The translations under genes were made by a program, and so were the position numbers. Shown piece after piece: positions 7,638 through 16,786 of a stretch of DNA of 64,000 bases. The DNA comes from Bordetella parapertussis (lineage in GTDB: Bacteria > Bacteroidota > Bacteroidia > Chitinophagales > Chitinophagaceae). Within the stretch, counting starts at the first letter, position 1. Every line of letters starts with the position of its first letter. Location of the stretch: positions 1 through 64,000 of the forward strand of contig CALQJX020000004.1 in assembly GCA_943331005.2 (NCBI GenBank), written 5' to 3'. Below the pieces are notes generated by a model, which worked only from the letters and a program-made list of their open reading frames with translations, ran no database searches and was not told where the DNA came from.

Positions 7638-8717
7638 TTACCTGCCGTGTCGGGCGTCGAACTGCTTCATGAGGTCGGCGAGCACAGCAACATCATCAAC
7701 AGAAATAGCATTGTAATTGGAAACGCGGAAGCCGCCGGTGCTGCGGTGCCCGGCTATGCCCGTAATGTTATTGCGGTCGCATAGCTGCAGGAAGGTTCTT
7801 TCCAGCTCTTTGGTGGCTGCGGTGAAGCATATGTTCATGGTGCTGCGGTGCGCCACCTCTTTTACACATGGTTTGAAGACCTTGCTGCTATCGAGCAGGT
7901 TGTAGAGCATGGCCGCCTTTGCGAGGTTGTCGCGTTCCAGATTGTCTATGCCTTTTTCTTTTATCCAACGCAGCATGAGCAGGGCAGTATAGATGCCATA
8001 CACATTGGCTGTGTTGACTACTGAGTTCTGACGCACCTGCTCTTTGTAACTGAGTATTGGCGGCAGGGGGCGCGCAATATTGGTGAGCATGCTTTTGTGG
8101 ATGACGGCCAGTGCCACACCGGCCACACCTAGGTTTTTCTGCGCTGTGGCATAAAACATAGCATAACGGCTATAGTCGTGTCTGCGGCTGAGGATATCGC
8201 TGCTCATATCTGCTATAAGCGGTGCGGTTGTAGCAGGTATGTGGCGCCACTGTGTGCCGTGTATCGTATTGTTGGTGGTGATGTGCAGGTAGGCAGTTTC
8301 TGCAGGCAGGTCAGCAGGCCAGTCGGGTAAGCGATAAAATGCCTGATCGCGGGAGGATGCTGCTATGGTAGCTGCACCATAGTAGCGGGCATATTCCAGG
8401 GCTTCCTGTGCCCACTGTCCGCTTTCTAGGTATGCCGAGGTCTTACCTGTTGCCAGGAAGTTCATAGGCACCATGCAGAACTGCATTCTGCCTCCGCCAT
8501 GCAGCCATACCACTTCGTAGTCGGTGCTGATACCGCACAGTTCTCTTACCAGTGATTTGCTTTCTTCTATGATGTCGAGGAATTCGGGGCTGCGGTGAGG
8601 CAGCTCCAGTATGGAAAGGCCGGTCTTTTTGTAATAGTGTGTTGCCTTTGCAAGTTCATGCAGCACCTCTCCGGGCAGTTCTGCAGGGCCTGCGTTAAAG
8701 TTTAATTTCCTTTCCAT
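7638..8717 (-). CDS. serC: Phosphoserine aminotransferase
   Basis: A 359-residue class V PLP aminotransferase that converts 3-phosphohydroxypyruvate to phosphoserine (serine synthesis) and can also act in pyridoxal phosphate synthesis. The N-terminus NFNAGPAELPGEVL is the SerC signature; HGGGRMQF binds the cofactor phosphate; the PLP lysine is Lys194 in YATAQKNLG; the C-terminus has HRSTGGFRVSNYN. It overlaps the upstream DUF502 gene by 23 bp and is probably transcribed with it. Confidence 0.95.
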   Translation of the reverse strand: MERKLNFNAGPAELPGEVLHELAKATHYYKKTGLSILELPHRSPEFLDIIEESKSLVRELCGISTDYEVVWLHGGGRMQFCMVPMNFLATGKTSAYLESGQWAQEALEYARYYGAATIAASSRDQAFYRLPDWPADLPAETAYLHITTNNTIHGTQWRHIPATTAPLIADMSSDILSRRHDYSRYAMFYATAQKNLGVAGVALAVIHKSMLTNIARPLPPILSYKEQVRQNSVVNTANVYGIYTALLMLRWIKEKGIDNLERDNLAKAAMLYNLLDSSKVFKPCVKEVAHRSTMNICFTAATKELERTFLQLCDRNNITGIAGHRSTGGFRVSNYNAISVDDVAVLADLMKQFDARHGR

Positions 8718-9291
8718 GCTGTTCGGTTTCTTCTACTGTAGTGATGCCACCACTTACCGCAAATTTCATGGCTTCGCCGGCGGTCATATTATCTACAGGT
8801 TTCAGGTTTACTTTGTCTGTAATGATCACCCATCCGGAGATAGCATAGGAGTGCGGCAGATAGACCGCCACCTTGTCGGTCATGCCCAGCGGGCCCATAT
8901 CTTGCTGCGTAAGGAAGCCAATGCGCCAGGTTTCGGGATTGATGCTGACACGTACATAAACGGGTTTGTTGAAGCGTTTTTTGTCGCCCACAAAAGAGTT
9001 CATGATATCGCGGATGGAAGAGTAGATATACTTTACCCCCGGGGTATGCGCCAGGAGGTAAGAAAAGGCATCGAACAGCCAGCGGCCCACAAAGAACCTG
9101 GTGCCCAGATAGCCTACAATAGTTACCACACCAATGATGAGCAGGAAGCCGAGGCCCCTGGGAACAGAAGGGATGAGGCTGTCTATGCTGGTGAAAATTC
9201 TTACCAGCAGATAGCCGGTAAGTGCAATGGGGCTAAGGAGTATGAGCCCTTGCAGAAACGAACGAAATAAAACGGAAGCTATGCGCCGCAT
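8695..9291 (-). CDS. DUF502 family membrane protein
   Basis: A 198-residue protein with two membrane helices (about residues 10-32 and 45-70) and a C-terminal soluble domain. The GTRFFVGRWLFDAFSYLL, PGVKYIYSSIRDI and PHSYAISGWVI segments are typical of DUF502, a family of unknown function widespread in Bacteroidota. ATG 9291 (MRRIASVLFRS) was chosen because the -7 box on the same strand ends at 9296; a longer frame would begin inside or upstream of the promoter. The gene overlaps serC by 23 bp. Confidence 0.85.
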   Translation of the reverse strand: MRRIASVLFRSFLQGLILLSPIALTGYLLVRIFTSIDSLIPSVPRGLGFLLIIGVVTIVGYLGTRFFVGRWLFDAFSYLLAHTPGVKYIYSSIRDIMNSFVGDKKRFNKPVYVRVSINPETWRIGFLTQQDMGPLGMTDKVAVYLPHSYAISGWVIITDKVNLKPVDNMTAGEAMKFAVSGGITTVEETEQHGKEIKL

Positions 9292-9295
9292 GGGG

Positions 9296-9303
9296 CAAAG
9301 GTA
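9296..9303 (-). promoter_or_regulatory. -7 element TACCTTTG of the DUF502-serC operon
   Basis: A TAnnTTTG match only four bases from the DUF502 ATG (9291), another likely leaderless start. Confidence 0.6.
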
Positions 9304-9377
9304 GAAAACAAAAAGGATAGGCAGCACCAAAATAGACTAGCTATATGCGCTGGTGCAAAGATTTAAGATAACGTTCA

Positions 9378-10145
9378 TTATTGGCCGCCCAGCTGGTTGG
9401 CCCAATGCCACTGCCACGGTGTGGCTGGAGAGAAAATAGCAGGGTCGATATAGTCGTTGGCAATGATGTGGCTATAGGTCTCTTGCTGCACCAGGTGCCC
9501 ATCCCTATAGAAGGCTACTTTTGTTTCGCTCCATTTTCTGCGTCCCAGCCGTTGGTGGCCTTCCATGATTATTTCTTCTTTAATGCCGTTCGTATACCTG
9601 AGGGAGCGCAGGATATGGTAGTGGCGGGTATCTACCCACAACTGGTTCACCTCTTCGCCAGCGGCAGCAGCGCCGATCACAAAGACGTTTGTTCCATGCC
9701 ATGTAGTGTAAAAGCGTTTACTGAGATCGTAATGCATGGCAAGGAAGCGGGCTTTGACCTGCGCAAAGTCAGGAGCATGATACATGCCCCCGAGTATAAA
9801 GAGCAGCTCGTTGCTGTCTACGCGGCTTTTGGCAAGCGTGCTGTTACGGAATATGTAGGCTGAGTCGTTGCGGAACAGGACACAGTTGCCTTTTGAGGGC
9901 ATACCGAAATCGATACGAAAGGAACGTGGATATACGATCGTTTCGTACCAGGTCTCGGATCCGGAAAGTGTATCATTGTTGTAGTGGTCGGTCTGCTGAA
10001 TAAATTTCAGCGACCGCTGCCAGTGTCCATGATAGCGGTGATACATTAAGTATAGCATAGTACCCCCGTCTGTTTTGTGAACAGCAAAAGAGGAGAGCAA
10101 CAGTAATAGTATAAATACTACAGTGTATTTGCGGGCGGACACCAT
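9378..10145 (-). CDS. Secreted protein of unknown function
   Basis: I do not recognise this 255-residue protein with certainty. Residues 8-22 (VVFILLLLLSSFAVH) form a signal peptide or anchor. The rest is beta-rich with alternating polar and hydrophobic segments (SKRFYTTWHGTNVFVIG, VNQLWVDTRHYHILRSL, RKWSETKVAFYRDGHLVQQETYSHI), resembling periplasmic LolA-fold or outer-membrane lipoprotein-sorting-like proteins; that is a resemblance only. Its start overlaps the end of the upstream pseudouridine synthase gene by 28 bp, so it is probably the last gene of the ybeY operon. Confidence 0.75.
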   Translation of the reverse strand: MVSARKYTVVFILLLLLSSFAVHKTDGGTMLYLMYHRYHGHWQRSLKFIQQTDHYNNDTLSGSETWYETIVYPRSFRIDFGMPSKGNCVLFRNDSAYIFRNSTLAKSRVDSNELLFILGGMYHAPDFAQVKARFLAMHYDLSKRFYTTWHGTNVFVIGAAAAGEEVNQLWVDTRHYHILRSLRYTNGIKEEIIMEGHQRLGRRKWSETKVAFYRDGHLVQQETYSHIIANDYIDPAIFSPATPWQWHWANQLGGQ

Positions 10146-10852
10146 TTGTTGAGCTGTTTTACACAGGCAGCCATGTCTTTGGGCAATGGTGCCTCCACGG
10201 TAACAGGAGTGCCGTCTTCTTTGTGGAATTCCAGTTTGTAGGCGTGTAGTGCCAGGCGGCTGAGCAATGGTTTTTCTTCTTCCTCCTTCTCAGATATGCG
10301 ATACTTGCGCTTGATGGTGGAGAGCATGAATGGTTTGCCATCGCCATAGATCTCGTCGCAAACAATAGGGTGCCCCAGAGAGCGCATATGCACACGAATC
10401 TGGTGGGTGCGGCCGGTATGTATCTGGAACTGCATGAGCGCATAAAGTGGCCACTGCTCTGCTACTTTAAAGTCTGTGACAGCCAGCTTGCCCTTCTTTG
10501 CCACCATCATGCGGCCATTGCCGGCAGGGTGCTCTGTGAGGTAGTTCTCTATTCGGCCCGAATCGGGGATGACCACACCGTTGACCAGTGCGGCATAGAA
10601 CTTATTTACGTCGCGCTCCTGAAACAATATGGATAGGTAGCGATGGGCTTCCTCGTTCTTGGCAAAGCAGATAACCCCGCTAGTGTCTTTGTCGAGGCGG
10701 TGTACTATCCATATGCGCTGTCCCAGCTTGCGTTCCAGCAGCTTGCCCATGCTGGGCAGGTCTGAGTTGAAACGGTCTGGTACTATCAGCAATCCTGCGG
10801 GCTTGTTGGCCACTACCATGTCATTATCTTCGTATAGTATCTCTATATTCAT
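10118..10852 (-). CDS. RluA-family pseudouridine synthase
   Basis: A 244-residue enzyme that isomerises uridine to pseudouridine in rRNA or tRNA. The catalytic Asp is Asp54 in HRLDKDTSGV; the following blocks are HTGRTHQIRVHM and LGHPIVCDEIYG, typical of the RluA family. There is no N-terminal S4 domain. ATG 10852 overlaps the ybeY stop as ATGA, which decides the start and suggests translational coupling. A short charged insert (EKEEEEKP) sits near the C-terminus. The exact target uridine cannot be told from sequence. Confidence 0.9.
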   Translation of the reverse strand: MNIEILYEDNDMVVANKPAGLLIVPDRFNSDLPSMGKLLERKLGQRIWIVHRLDKDTSGVICFAKNEEAHRYLSILFQERDVNKFYAALVNGVVIPDSGRIENYLTEHPAGNGRMMVAKKGKLAVTDFKVAEQWPLYALMQFQIHTGRTHQIRVHMRSLGHPIVCDEIYGDGKPFMLSTIKRKYRISEKEEEEKPLLSRLALHAYKLEFHKEDGTPVTVEAPLPKDMAACVKQLNKWCPPANTL

Positions 10853-11289
10853 TTTGCCAGTTCTTTGTTGTATGCCGCAATGCTCTCGTCTTCTTTCTGC
10901 CTCATGATGGCCTTGTCGGCAGTTTTTTTGTCTTTGAAACCACATAGGTGCAGTGCCCCGTGAAAAATGACCCTGTGCAGCTCGTCTTTGTAGGAGGTGC
11001 TGAACTTAGCCGCATTTTCCTTTACCCTGTCTGTGCTGATATAGATCTCTCCGGTGAGGGTGGCATCATCTTCGCTGAGATCGAAGGTGATGATATCTGT
11101 AAACGTATCGTGCTGCAGGAACTGCTGATTCATCTGCAGCAGGTACTCGTCGCTGCAGAAGATATAGGTAAGGTCTGTTTTGCGGGTGCCTTTGCGGTAG
11201 CGGGCCACCAGTGCATCGAGAAAGGCAGACAGTTTGCGTTTGTCTTTCAGTACGGCCTTTACTTCCTGCTCATAGAACCTTGCGGGCAT
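10849..11289 (-). CDS. ybeY: rRNA maturation endoribonuclease YbeY
   Basis: A 146-residue zinc endoribonuclease that acts in 16S rRNA 3'-end processing and ribosome quality control. The metal motif is HGALHLCGFKD, with His110, His114 and Asp120; the third ligand is Asp where many YbeY proteins have His, a variant I know from Bacteroidota. Start ATG 11289 (MPARFYEQ) gives the normal length; the longer frame adds 37 unrelated residues. A near-match to a -7 box (GACATTTG) lies upstream. The stop overlaps the next gene's ATG by four bases. Confidence 0.9.
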   Translation of the reverse strand: MPARFYEQEVKAVLKDKRKLSAFLDALVARYRKGTRKTDLTYIFCSDEYLLQMNQQFLQHDTFTDIITFDLSEDDATLTGEIYISTDRVKENAAKFSTSYKDELHRVIFHGALHLCGFKDKKTADKAIMRQKEDESIAAYNKELAK

Positions 11290-11382
11290 AATACGTGTGG
11301 TTTTTGCAAATGTCGGATTAAAAGCGGGGAACGACAAGCAATGCAGCTGCCGGGCGCATTTTTTATTGACATGAGGAGTGGT

Positions 11383-11420
11383 AATAAAAAAGCAACCCAT
11401 CCGTATGATGGATGGGCTGC
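11383..11420 (-). terminator. Terminator after pnp
   Basis: On the minus strand GCAGCCCATCC (11420-11410) pairs with GGATGGGTTGC (11402-11392), then a run of Ts follows to 11383. One mismatch interrupts the stem. Confidence 0.8.
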
Positions 11421-11447
11421 AGGGAAAAGATATTGATCGGATCTTGA

Positions 11448-13799
11448 TTAAAGAGCCAGATCGCTGTCGTCGTTGCCGGCCTGTGGTGCAGACTGTTCAG
11501 CAGATTCAGACTTGTTTTCGTTGTTGTTATCGTGCTGAGGGCGGTCGCTACGGTCGCGGTTGCCACCATTGCGGTTACCACCATCACGACGGTCGTTGCC
11601 ACCACGGCGATCGCCACGGTCGCCACTACTGCGGCGGTCATCGCCACCTTCGCGGCGTTCGCGCTTTTCAGGCTCCACATAACCTTCAGGCTTTGGCATC
11701 AGCACTTTGCGGCTGAGGCGCAGCTTGCCGGTCTTAGGATCGGTGCCGGTGAGCTGTATCTTCACAGTATCGCCTTCTTTCAGTACGCCATCAAGCGTTT
11801 CGAGGCGTTTCCAGCTTACTTCAGAGATATGCAGCAAGCCCTGCTTGCCAGGCATGAACTCTACGAATGCACCGAAAGGCATAATGCTCTTCACCACACC
11901 TTCGTAGGTAGCACCTATTTCAGGTATAGCAACGATGCTTCTGATCCATGCAACTGCTTTATCGACACTTTCTTTATCTGTAGCGAAGATCTTGATAACA
12001 CCTTCGTTACCAACTTCCTCGATATTGATCTTAGTGCCGGTCTCGCGCTGCATTTCCTGAATGATCTTACCACCTGGGCCTATAACCGCACCTATGAACT
12101 CGCGATCGATGTTCATCTGTGTGATACGTGGGGCATGTGGTTTCAGTTCTGCACGAGGAGCTTCGATGGTCTTGTACATTGCATCGAGGATGTGGAGACG
12201 GCCACGACGAGCCTGTTCCAGCGCCTGCATCATTATTTCCATGCTCAGGCCATCTACTTTGATATCCATCTGGATACCGCAGATGCCATCGCGTGTACCG
12301 GTAACTTTAAAGTCCATATCGCCCAGATGATCTTCATCGCCGAGGATATCTGTAAGTACTGCAAATTTGCCGCTATCGCCGGAGATGAGACCCATTGCCA
12401 CACCACTTACGTGTTTTGGGAAAGGCACACCAGCATCCATAAGCGCCAGAGAGCCGGCACATACAGTGGCCATAGAAGAAGAACCGTTTGATTCGAGGAT
12501 GTCTGATACCACACGAACTGTGTAAGGGTATTCAGGATTCATCATCTGCTTCAGCGATCGCATTGCAAGGTTGCCATGTCCCACCTCGCGACGGCTCTGT
12601 CCGCGCATCATTTTCACCTCGCCTGTAGAGAACGGAGGGAAGTTATAATGCAGCATGAACTTCATGTATTCTGAGGTCTGAGCAGTTTCCAGCAGCAGCT
12701 CATCATCAACAGTTCCGAGTGTTACGGTAGTGAGCGACTGAGTTTCGCCACGGGTGAACAAAGCTGAACCGTGCGGAGAAGGCAGGGGATCTGTTTCTAT
12801 AGTAAGCGGGCGAACATCTTCGAGGCCACGGCCATCGAGACGAACACGCTCATTGAGCATCATTTCGCGGATCACTTTCTTTTCCAGGTCGTGGAAGTAA
12901 GTGCCGATGAGTGCCATGTCTTCTGCTTTCAGTTCACCTTCAGTAAGAGCTGCTTTGAACTCTTCCTTTATTTTACCGAATGCATCGTTGCGCTCGTGCT
13001 TGCCGAGTGCTGCTTTTGCAACATCATAGATCCTTTGTGTGCCGTATGTTGCGATACGAGCTTCCAGTTCAGGATTGGTATATGGTTTAGTATACTCACG
13101 TTTAGCGGTAATACCTGCTTTTTCACGAAGATCGTGCTGCAGTTTCACCTGCTCGCGTATAGCAGCATGTGCTATTTCAATAGCAGTAACCAGACCAGCT
13201 TCTTCGCACTCCTTACCTTCGCCTTCCACCATCATGATGTTCTTTTCGGTAGCGGCAACGATAATGTTGATATCAGCTTCAGGAATACGGCTGCGTGAAG
13301 GGTTAACTACGTACTCGCCATTGATGCGGGCAACGCGTACTTCAGAGATGACTTCCTGGATCGGCACATCGCTTACAGCAAGAGCAGCAGAAGCAGCCAG
13401 ACAAGCAAGACCGTCGGGCATCACCTCGGGATCTGAAGAGATGAGTGTAACGAGTACCTGCACGTCGCAGAAATAATCATCGGGGAACAGCGGGCGGAGC
13501 GCACGGTCTATGAGGCGTGAGATTAGGATCTCGTAATCGTTAAGGCGAGCTTCGCGCTTGAAGAAAGAGCCCGGAATGCGACCTGCGGAAGCAAATTTTT
13601 CCTGGAAATCCACTGTAAGCGGGAAGAAAGACTGACCGGGCTTAGGGTCTTTGTTTGCTACAACAGTAGCGAGTATCATACAGTTGCCCTGGCGAACAAC
13701 AACGGAGCCATCGGCCTGACGGGCCATTCTGCCCGTTTCTATAGATATTTCACGTCCGTCGGCTGATCTCAGCGACACGGAAATGGGATTTGGAATCAT
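11448..13799 (-). CDS. pnp: Polyribonucleotide nucleotidyltransferase (PNPase)
   Basis: A 783-residue trimeric phosphorolytic 3'-5' exoribonuclease for mRNA decay. Two RNase PH-like domains (about 1-220 and 310-540) are joined by a helical linker; a KH domain (VIGPGGKIIQEMQRETG, about 565-615) and an S1 domain (GATYEGVVKSIMPFGAFVEF, about 630-700) follow. The C-terminal 70 residues are a low-complexity tail rich in Arg, Gly, Asp and Asn (repeats such as GDRGDRRGGNDRR), probably disordered and RNA-binding. rpsO lies upstream, as in many bacteria, but is separated by its own terminator. Confidence 0.97.
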   Translation of the reverse strand: MIPNPISVSLRSADGREISIETGRMARQADGSVVVRQGNCMILATVVANKDPKPGQSFFPLTVDFQEKFASAGRIPGSFFKREARLNDYEILISRLIDRALRPLFPDDYFCDVQVLVTLISSDPEVMPDGLACLAASAALAVSDVPIQEVISEVRVARINGEYVVNPSRSRIPEADINIIVAATEKNIMMVEGEGKECEEAGLVTAIEIAHAAIREQVKLQHDLREKAGITAKREYTKPYTNPELEARIATYGTQRIYDVAKAALGKHERNDAFGKIKEEFKAALTEGELKAEDMALIGTYFHDLEKKVIREMMLNERVRLDGRGLEDVRPLTIETDPLPSPHGSALFTRGETQSLTTVTLGTVDDELLLETAQTSEYMKFMLHYNFPPFSTGEVKMMRGQSRREVGHGNLAMRSLKQMMNPEYPYTVRVVSDILESNGSSSMATVCAGSLALMDAGVPFPKHVSGVAMGLISGDSGKFAVLTDILGDEDHLGDMDFKVTGTRDGICGIQMDIKVDGLSMEIMMQALEQARRGRLHILDAMYKTIEAPRAELKPHAPRITQMNIDREFIGAVIGPGGKIIQEMQRETGTKINIEEVGNEGVIKIFATDKESVDKAVAWIRSIVAIPEIGATYEGVVKSIMPFGAFVEFMPGKQGLLHISEVSWKRLETLDGVLKEGDTVKIQLTGTDPKTGKLRLSRKVLMPKPEGYVEPEKRERREGGDDRRSSGDRGDRRGGNDRRDGGNRNGGNRDRSDRPQHDNNNENKSESAEQSAPQAGNDDSDLAL

Positions 13800-13887
13800 A
13801 CATCAATTATTAAATGGTTAAATCATAAGCCACAGAGCATTGTTCTGTAACATGCCCCGCAAGCAGGATATGTTTCAGAACCATGTC

Positions 13888-13896
13888 TGTGGATAA
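13888..13896 (-). promoter_or_regulatory. Perfect DnaA box between rpsO and pnp
   Basis: TGTGGATAA is the reverse complement of the DnaA consensus TTATCCACA. It lies in the 155-bp gap between rpsO and pnp, close to the rpsO terminator. It may be a titration or regulatory site, or chance. Confidence 0.4.
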
Positions 13897-13902
13897 GTCA
13901 TA

Positions 13903-13936
13903 AAAAAACAATTCCCAACTAAATGCAGTTGGGAAT
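13903..13936 (-). terminator. Terminator after rpsO
   Basis: ATTCCCAACT (minus strand, 13936-13927) pairs perfectly with AGTTGGGAAT (13920-13911) around a six-base loop, followed by a T-rich tract on the minus strand. Confidence 0.85.
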
Positions 13937-13954
13937 AGCTTTCCGGCTTCGTAC

Positions 13955-14230
13955 TTATTTACGTAAGCCGAGTTTTTCGATCAGTGAGCGATAAGACTCG
14001 AGATTCTTATGGCTAAGATATTGTAACAAGCGTTTGCGACGTCCTACCATCTGCATCAGACCACGATTGCTGGAAAAATCTTTTTTATTTCCGGCTTTAA
14101 GGTGAGCGGAGATATGCTGTATGCGTTCTGTAAGCATAGCTATCTGAGCTTCGATGGATCCTGTATTGGTAGCGCTTCCACCGTGAGTTTTAAAAATATT
14201 TGCTTTCTTTTCAGCTGTAAAATGAGACAT
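13955..14230 (-). CDS. rpsO: 30S ribosomal protein S15
   Basis: A 91-residue primary-binding protein of the small-subunit platform. The S15 blocks are clear: TGSIEAQIAMLTERI, then HLKAGNKKDFSSNRGLMQMVGRRKRLLQYL. ATG 14230 (MSHFTAEKK) gives the family length; an ATG two codons earlier (14236) is possible. Longer starts reach the -7 box at 14273-14280 and are ruled out. It has its own terminator before pnp. Confidence 0.96.
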   Translation of the reverse strand: MSHFTAEKKANIFKTHGGSATNTGSIEAQIAMLTERIQHISAHLKAGNKKDFSSNRGLMQMVGRRKRLLQYLSHKNLESYRSLIEKLGLRK

Positions 14231-14272
14231 TTGCATCAAAATTTTAAATAAACTTACACTTTTTTCAGGCGG

Positions 14273-14280
14273 CAAAGATA
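14273..14280 (-). promoter_or_regulatory. -7 element TATCTTTG of rpsO
   Basis: A TAnnTTTG match on the minus strand, 42 bases before the rpsO ATG. Confidence 0.6.
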
Positions 14281-14464
14281 TAAAAATATTGTGAAAAAAA
14301 CAGAATTTGTTGTGTCTGATTCATAGTTTACAATAAAATAATAGATAAATCGCACATTTTCTTTCCTTTTTTAGCCTTATTTTCTGCTAACCGCATAGAT
14401 CCTGAACGAATAATCTGAATTAAATTCTGTTTATATGTTCGTGGCAATTATGGCAAATACACCG

Positions 14465-16690
14465 TCACTTTAACAGTTTCAGTAATTTCTGCACCTCGGC
14501 CTGATTGTAGGGGTTGTAGATAGACTCATATATATCTTCCTTTTCCTGACGGGTAAGGTGAAAATTGAGGGAGGCACTTTTCTTGAATTCGCGGGGTATA
14601 TACTGCATGGTGATGAATTTCAGTTTATCATCGACATAAGCAGGTGCAAAGTCCTTTACATAGTTGTAGCCATATGACTGGAACGCTTCCCATTTGTTCT
14701 GGATAACAAAAAGCGGGTCTGCGACCATATTGAGCAGGGAGGTCTGGTCTGTATTGCCGCTCACATCATTTTCGCGTGTGTCTCTTATTTCCAGGAAGAT
14801 GGTTTCTCCTACATTGTCTTTGATCCAGTGGCGCATCACATGCAGGTATCGGCTGGCTACCTGCACCCCGAAGTTGTCTCTGAGGCCCGCGTCCATAATA
14901 TTCATACGAGGATGCGAAGGCAGCTTCACTACAGGAAGTATGTAAGGGAAGGTAGCGTTCATGCGCAGAGCAGAGGTGAGCCTCAGCTCGCCGGTGTTTT
15001 GCTCGGGGAAGAATGCGCAGAAGTCGACCGCATCTATAGGCGGAGCCGGCAGGTTGAGGGAATACTCTGGCTGTGTAAGGTAAGCGATAGGCTGGTTACA
15101 GATCATGAGTTTGCGACCATCATTGACAATGGTGCCGTTGATGATGAGCTGGGGGATCTCTCCGCGCGACTCTCTGCGATGGTAGTAGCCAATAGGCTTA
15201 TCGAGCAGCCCCTCTGAGTTGCGGGCCATTTCGCGCTCCATAGCATAGCCACGGTCTGTGGTATAGGTATGCCCCGAAAGGGTGATCTTATTGAACGGGG
15301 AGATCATGTCTATGCTGGCAAAGGAGAACACAATGGGGTTGAGCAGATCTTTGCCGATATTGTTCTGGTAGCGGAGGGCGTATGGGTTGCTGAGTAGTCC
15401 TCGCTGGTGCGCATCGTGAATATTGCGCCAGTAGGCCGCTCCTATCATGCCGCCCGATGCACCGGTGAGGAGTACGGTATTACGGAAGAGTTTACCACCT
15501 GATACACTATCTATGTACTGCAGGGTACGGAAGGTCCAGTAGGCCGAACGAGTGCCCCCCCCGCTGGTAGTGATGACCACCAATGTTGGTTTCCTGAAAC
15601 TGTCGGTAGCAATAGTTGCCTTCCACTTATCGAGCCTGTATTTTTCGGTCTGCACATCTGAGTTGTAGCGTACCGTTGTGAAGAGGCTGCGCAGGGTGTT
15701 GTAGTGGTAAACCTGCTCCAGAGAGCTGTGATAGTCCAGTCCATAGGCTATGCTGCGGAGGTCGAATATTTTGTACTTGACCATGGCTGAGAGTATGAAT
15801 ATGAACAGTGCCCAGCCCAGGGTCTCCCAGCTGCGCATGAAGTATTTGAAAGCGCCTACCAGCCCCATTATGATGGCAAAGAGCAGCAGGAAGCCTGCAC
15901 CTGCCGGTATGCGGAGGTATGGATTATCTATATATATACCCAGTATAAGGAGCATTACATAGGCAATGAAGGTAGCAAAGACCACATTGCGATGATGACG
16001 CTGCAACACGGTCTTCATGATGCGGGGCTGCATGCGTGTAATGATATCGTTTGGGGTGATCTTGAGACCCAGTGAGAGGTGGGTGGTAGAATGAACCAGA
16101 TCCACCTCGTACTCCAGTGCATTGCGGCGTATGACGTTGCGCATTTTGTACGCAGGAGTGGCGATGCGGGCAAAGGTGTTCTTGAAAAAATCGCGGCTTA
16201 CCCGGAAGAAGTAGGCAAAAGAAATGAGCAGCACGATGAATAGACCTAGATAGAAACCAAGCTGCATGAGTATAATGTCCTTTACGGTTGTGTGCTCTTC
16301 CTGCAGCTGAAACCTGACTGCAACTACCGAATAGAATATAAGAAAGGCCAGCGGAATGATAGAGTTGTTGATGCTATAGAGCAGGAATGCATGTCGGGTG
16401 GCCCACATATAGGACATGCGCTTACTGTGTATGATGAAGGTGGTGATGTGCCACATCATAATAAAGACACAGAAGGCACTGCCGAGCAGGAACATGCCTA
16501 TGTAGCTGATATCGCCAAGGTATTCGGGTGCCAGGAAAAGCGAAGAAGCGCCGAAATGAGTAGCGAGTTTACCGGTGATGGTAAAGACCAATACCGCCCA
16601 GAATAGCAACAGCAACTGATACCTGCGAAAATGGAGCAGCAGGAGCTGCACCGGTAAAAAATAGTATATTCCCTTAAGGATCCTGCGCAT
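14465..16690 (-). CDS. Membrane-anchored patatin-like phospholipase
   Basis: A 741-residue protein with an N-terminal membrane part of several predicted helices (to about residue 315) and a C-terminal patatin domain. The oxyanion motif GGGTRSAYW is near residue 377, the nucleophile elbow GASGG (Ser of GxSxG) near 409, and the catalytic Asp in DAGLRDNFG near 598. Patatins hydrolyse acyl lipids with a Ser-Asp dyad; the membrane fusion suggests action on membrane lipids, but the substrate and the side of the membrane are not known. The gene stands alone between rpsO and a small hypothetical gene. Confidence 0.88.
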   Translation of the reverse strand: MRRILKGIYYFLPVQLLLLHFRRYQLLLLFWAVLVFTITGKLATHFGASSLFLAPEYLGDISYIGMFLLGSAFCVFIMMWHITTFIIHSKRMSYMWATRHAFLLYSINNSIIPLAFLIFYSVVAVRFQLQEEHTTVKDIILMQLGFYLGLFIVLLISFAYFFRVSRDFFKNTFARIATPAYKMRNVIRRNALEYEVDLVHSTTHLSLGLKITPNDIITRMQPRIMKTVLQRHHRNVVFATFIAYVMLLILGIYIDNPYLRIPAGAGFLLLFAIIMGLVGAFKYFMRSWETLGWALFIFILSAMVKYKIFDLRSIAYGLDYHSSLEQVYHYNTLRSLFTTVRYNSDVQTEKYRLDKWKATIATDSFRKPTLVVITTSGGGTRSAYWTFRTLQYIDSVSGGKLFRNTVLLTGASGGMIGAAYWRNIHDAHQRGLLSNPYALRYQNNIGKDLLNPIVFSFASIDMISPFNKITLSGHTYTTDRGYAMEREMARNSEGLLDKPIGYYHRRESRGEIPQLIINGTIVNDGRKLMICNQPIAYLTQPEYSLNLPAPPIDAVDFCAFFPEQNTGELRLTSALRMNATFPYILPVVKLPSHPRMNIMDAGLRDNFGVQVASRYLHVMRHWIKDNVGETIFLEIRDTRENDVSGNTDQTSLLNMVADPLFVIQNKWEAFQSYGYNYVKDFAPAYVDDKLKFITMQYIPREFKKSASLNFHLTRQEKEDIYESIYNPYNQAEVQKLLKLLK

Positions 16691-16786
16691 GCCGGTGGCG
16701 GGTATTTTAGCGTCAAGCTACAGAAAAATTCTGGTTTAGGGAGCCGGGATTACTAACTGCAGCTGCAGAAAGACAAATGAGGTTTG

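Noticed and set aside
11532..12491. 319-codon ORF opposite pnp
   Set aside because: It is antisense to a clear PNPase gene; the length comes from codon bias and the repetitive tail.
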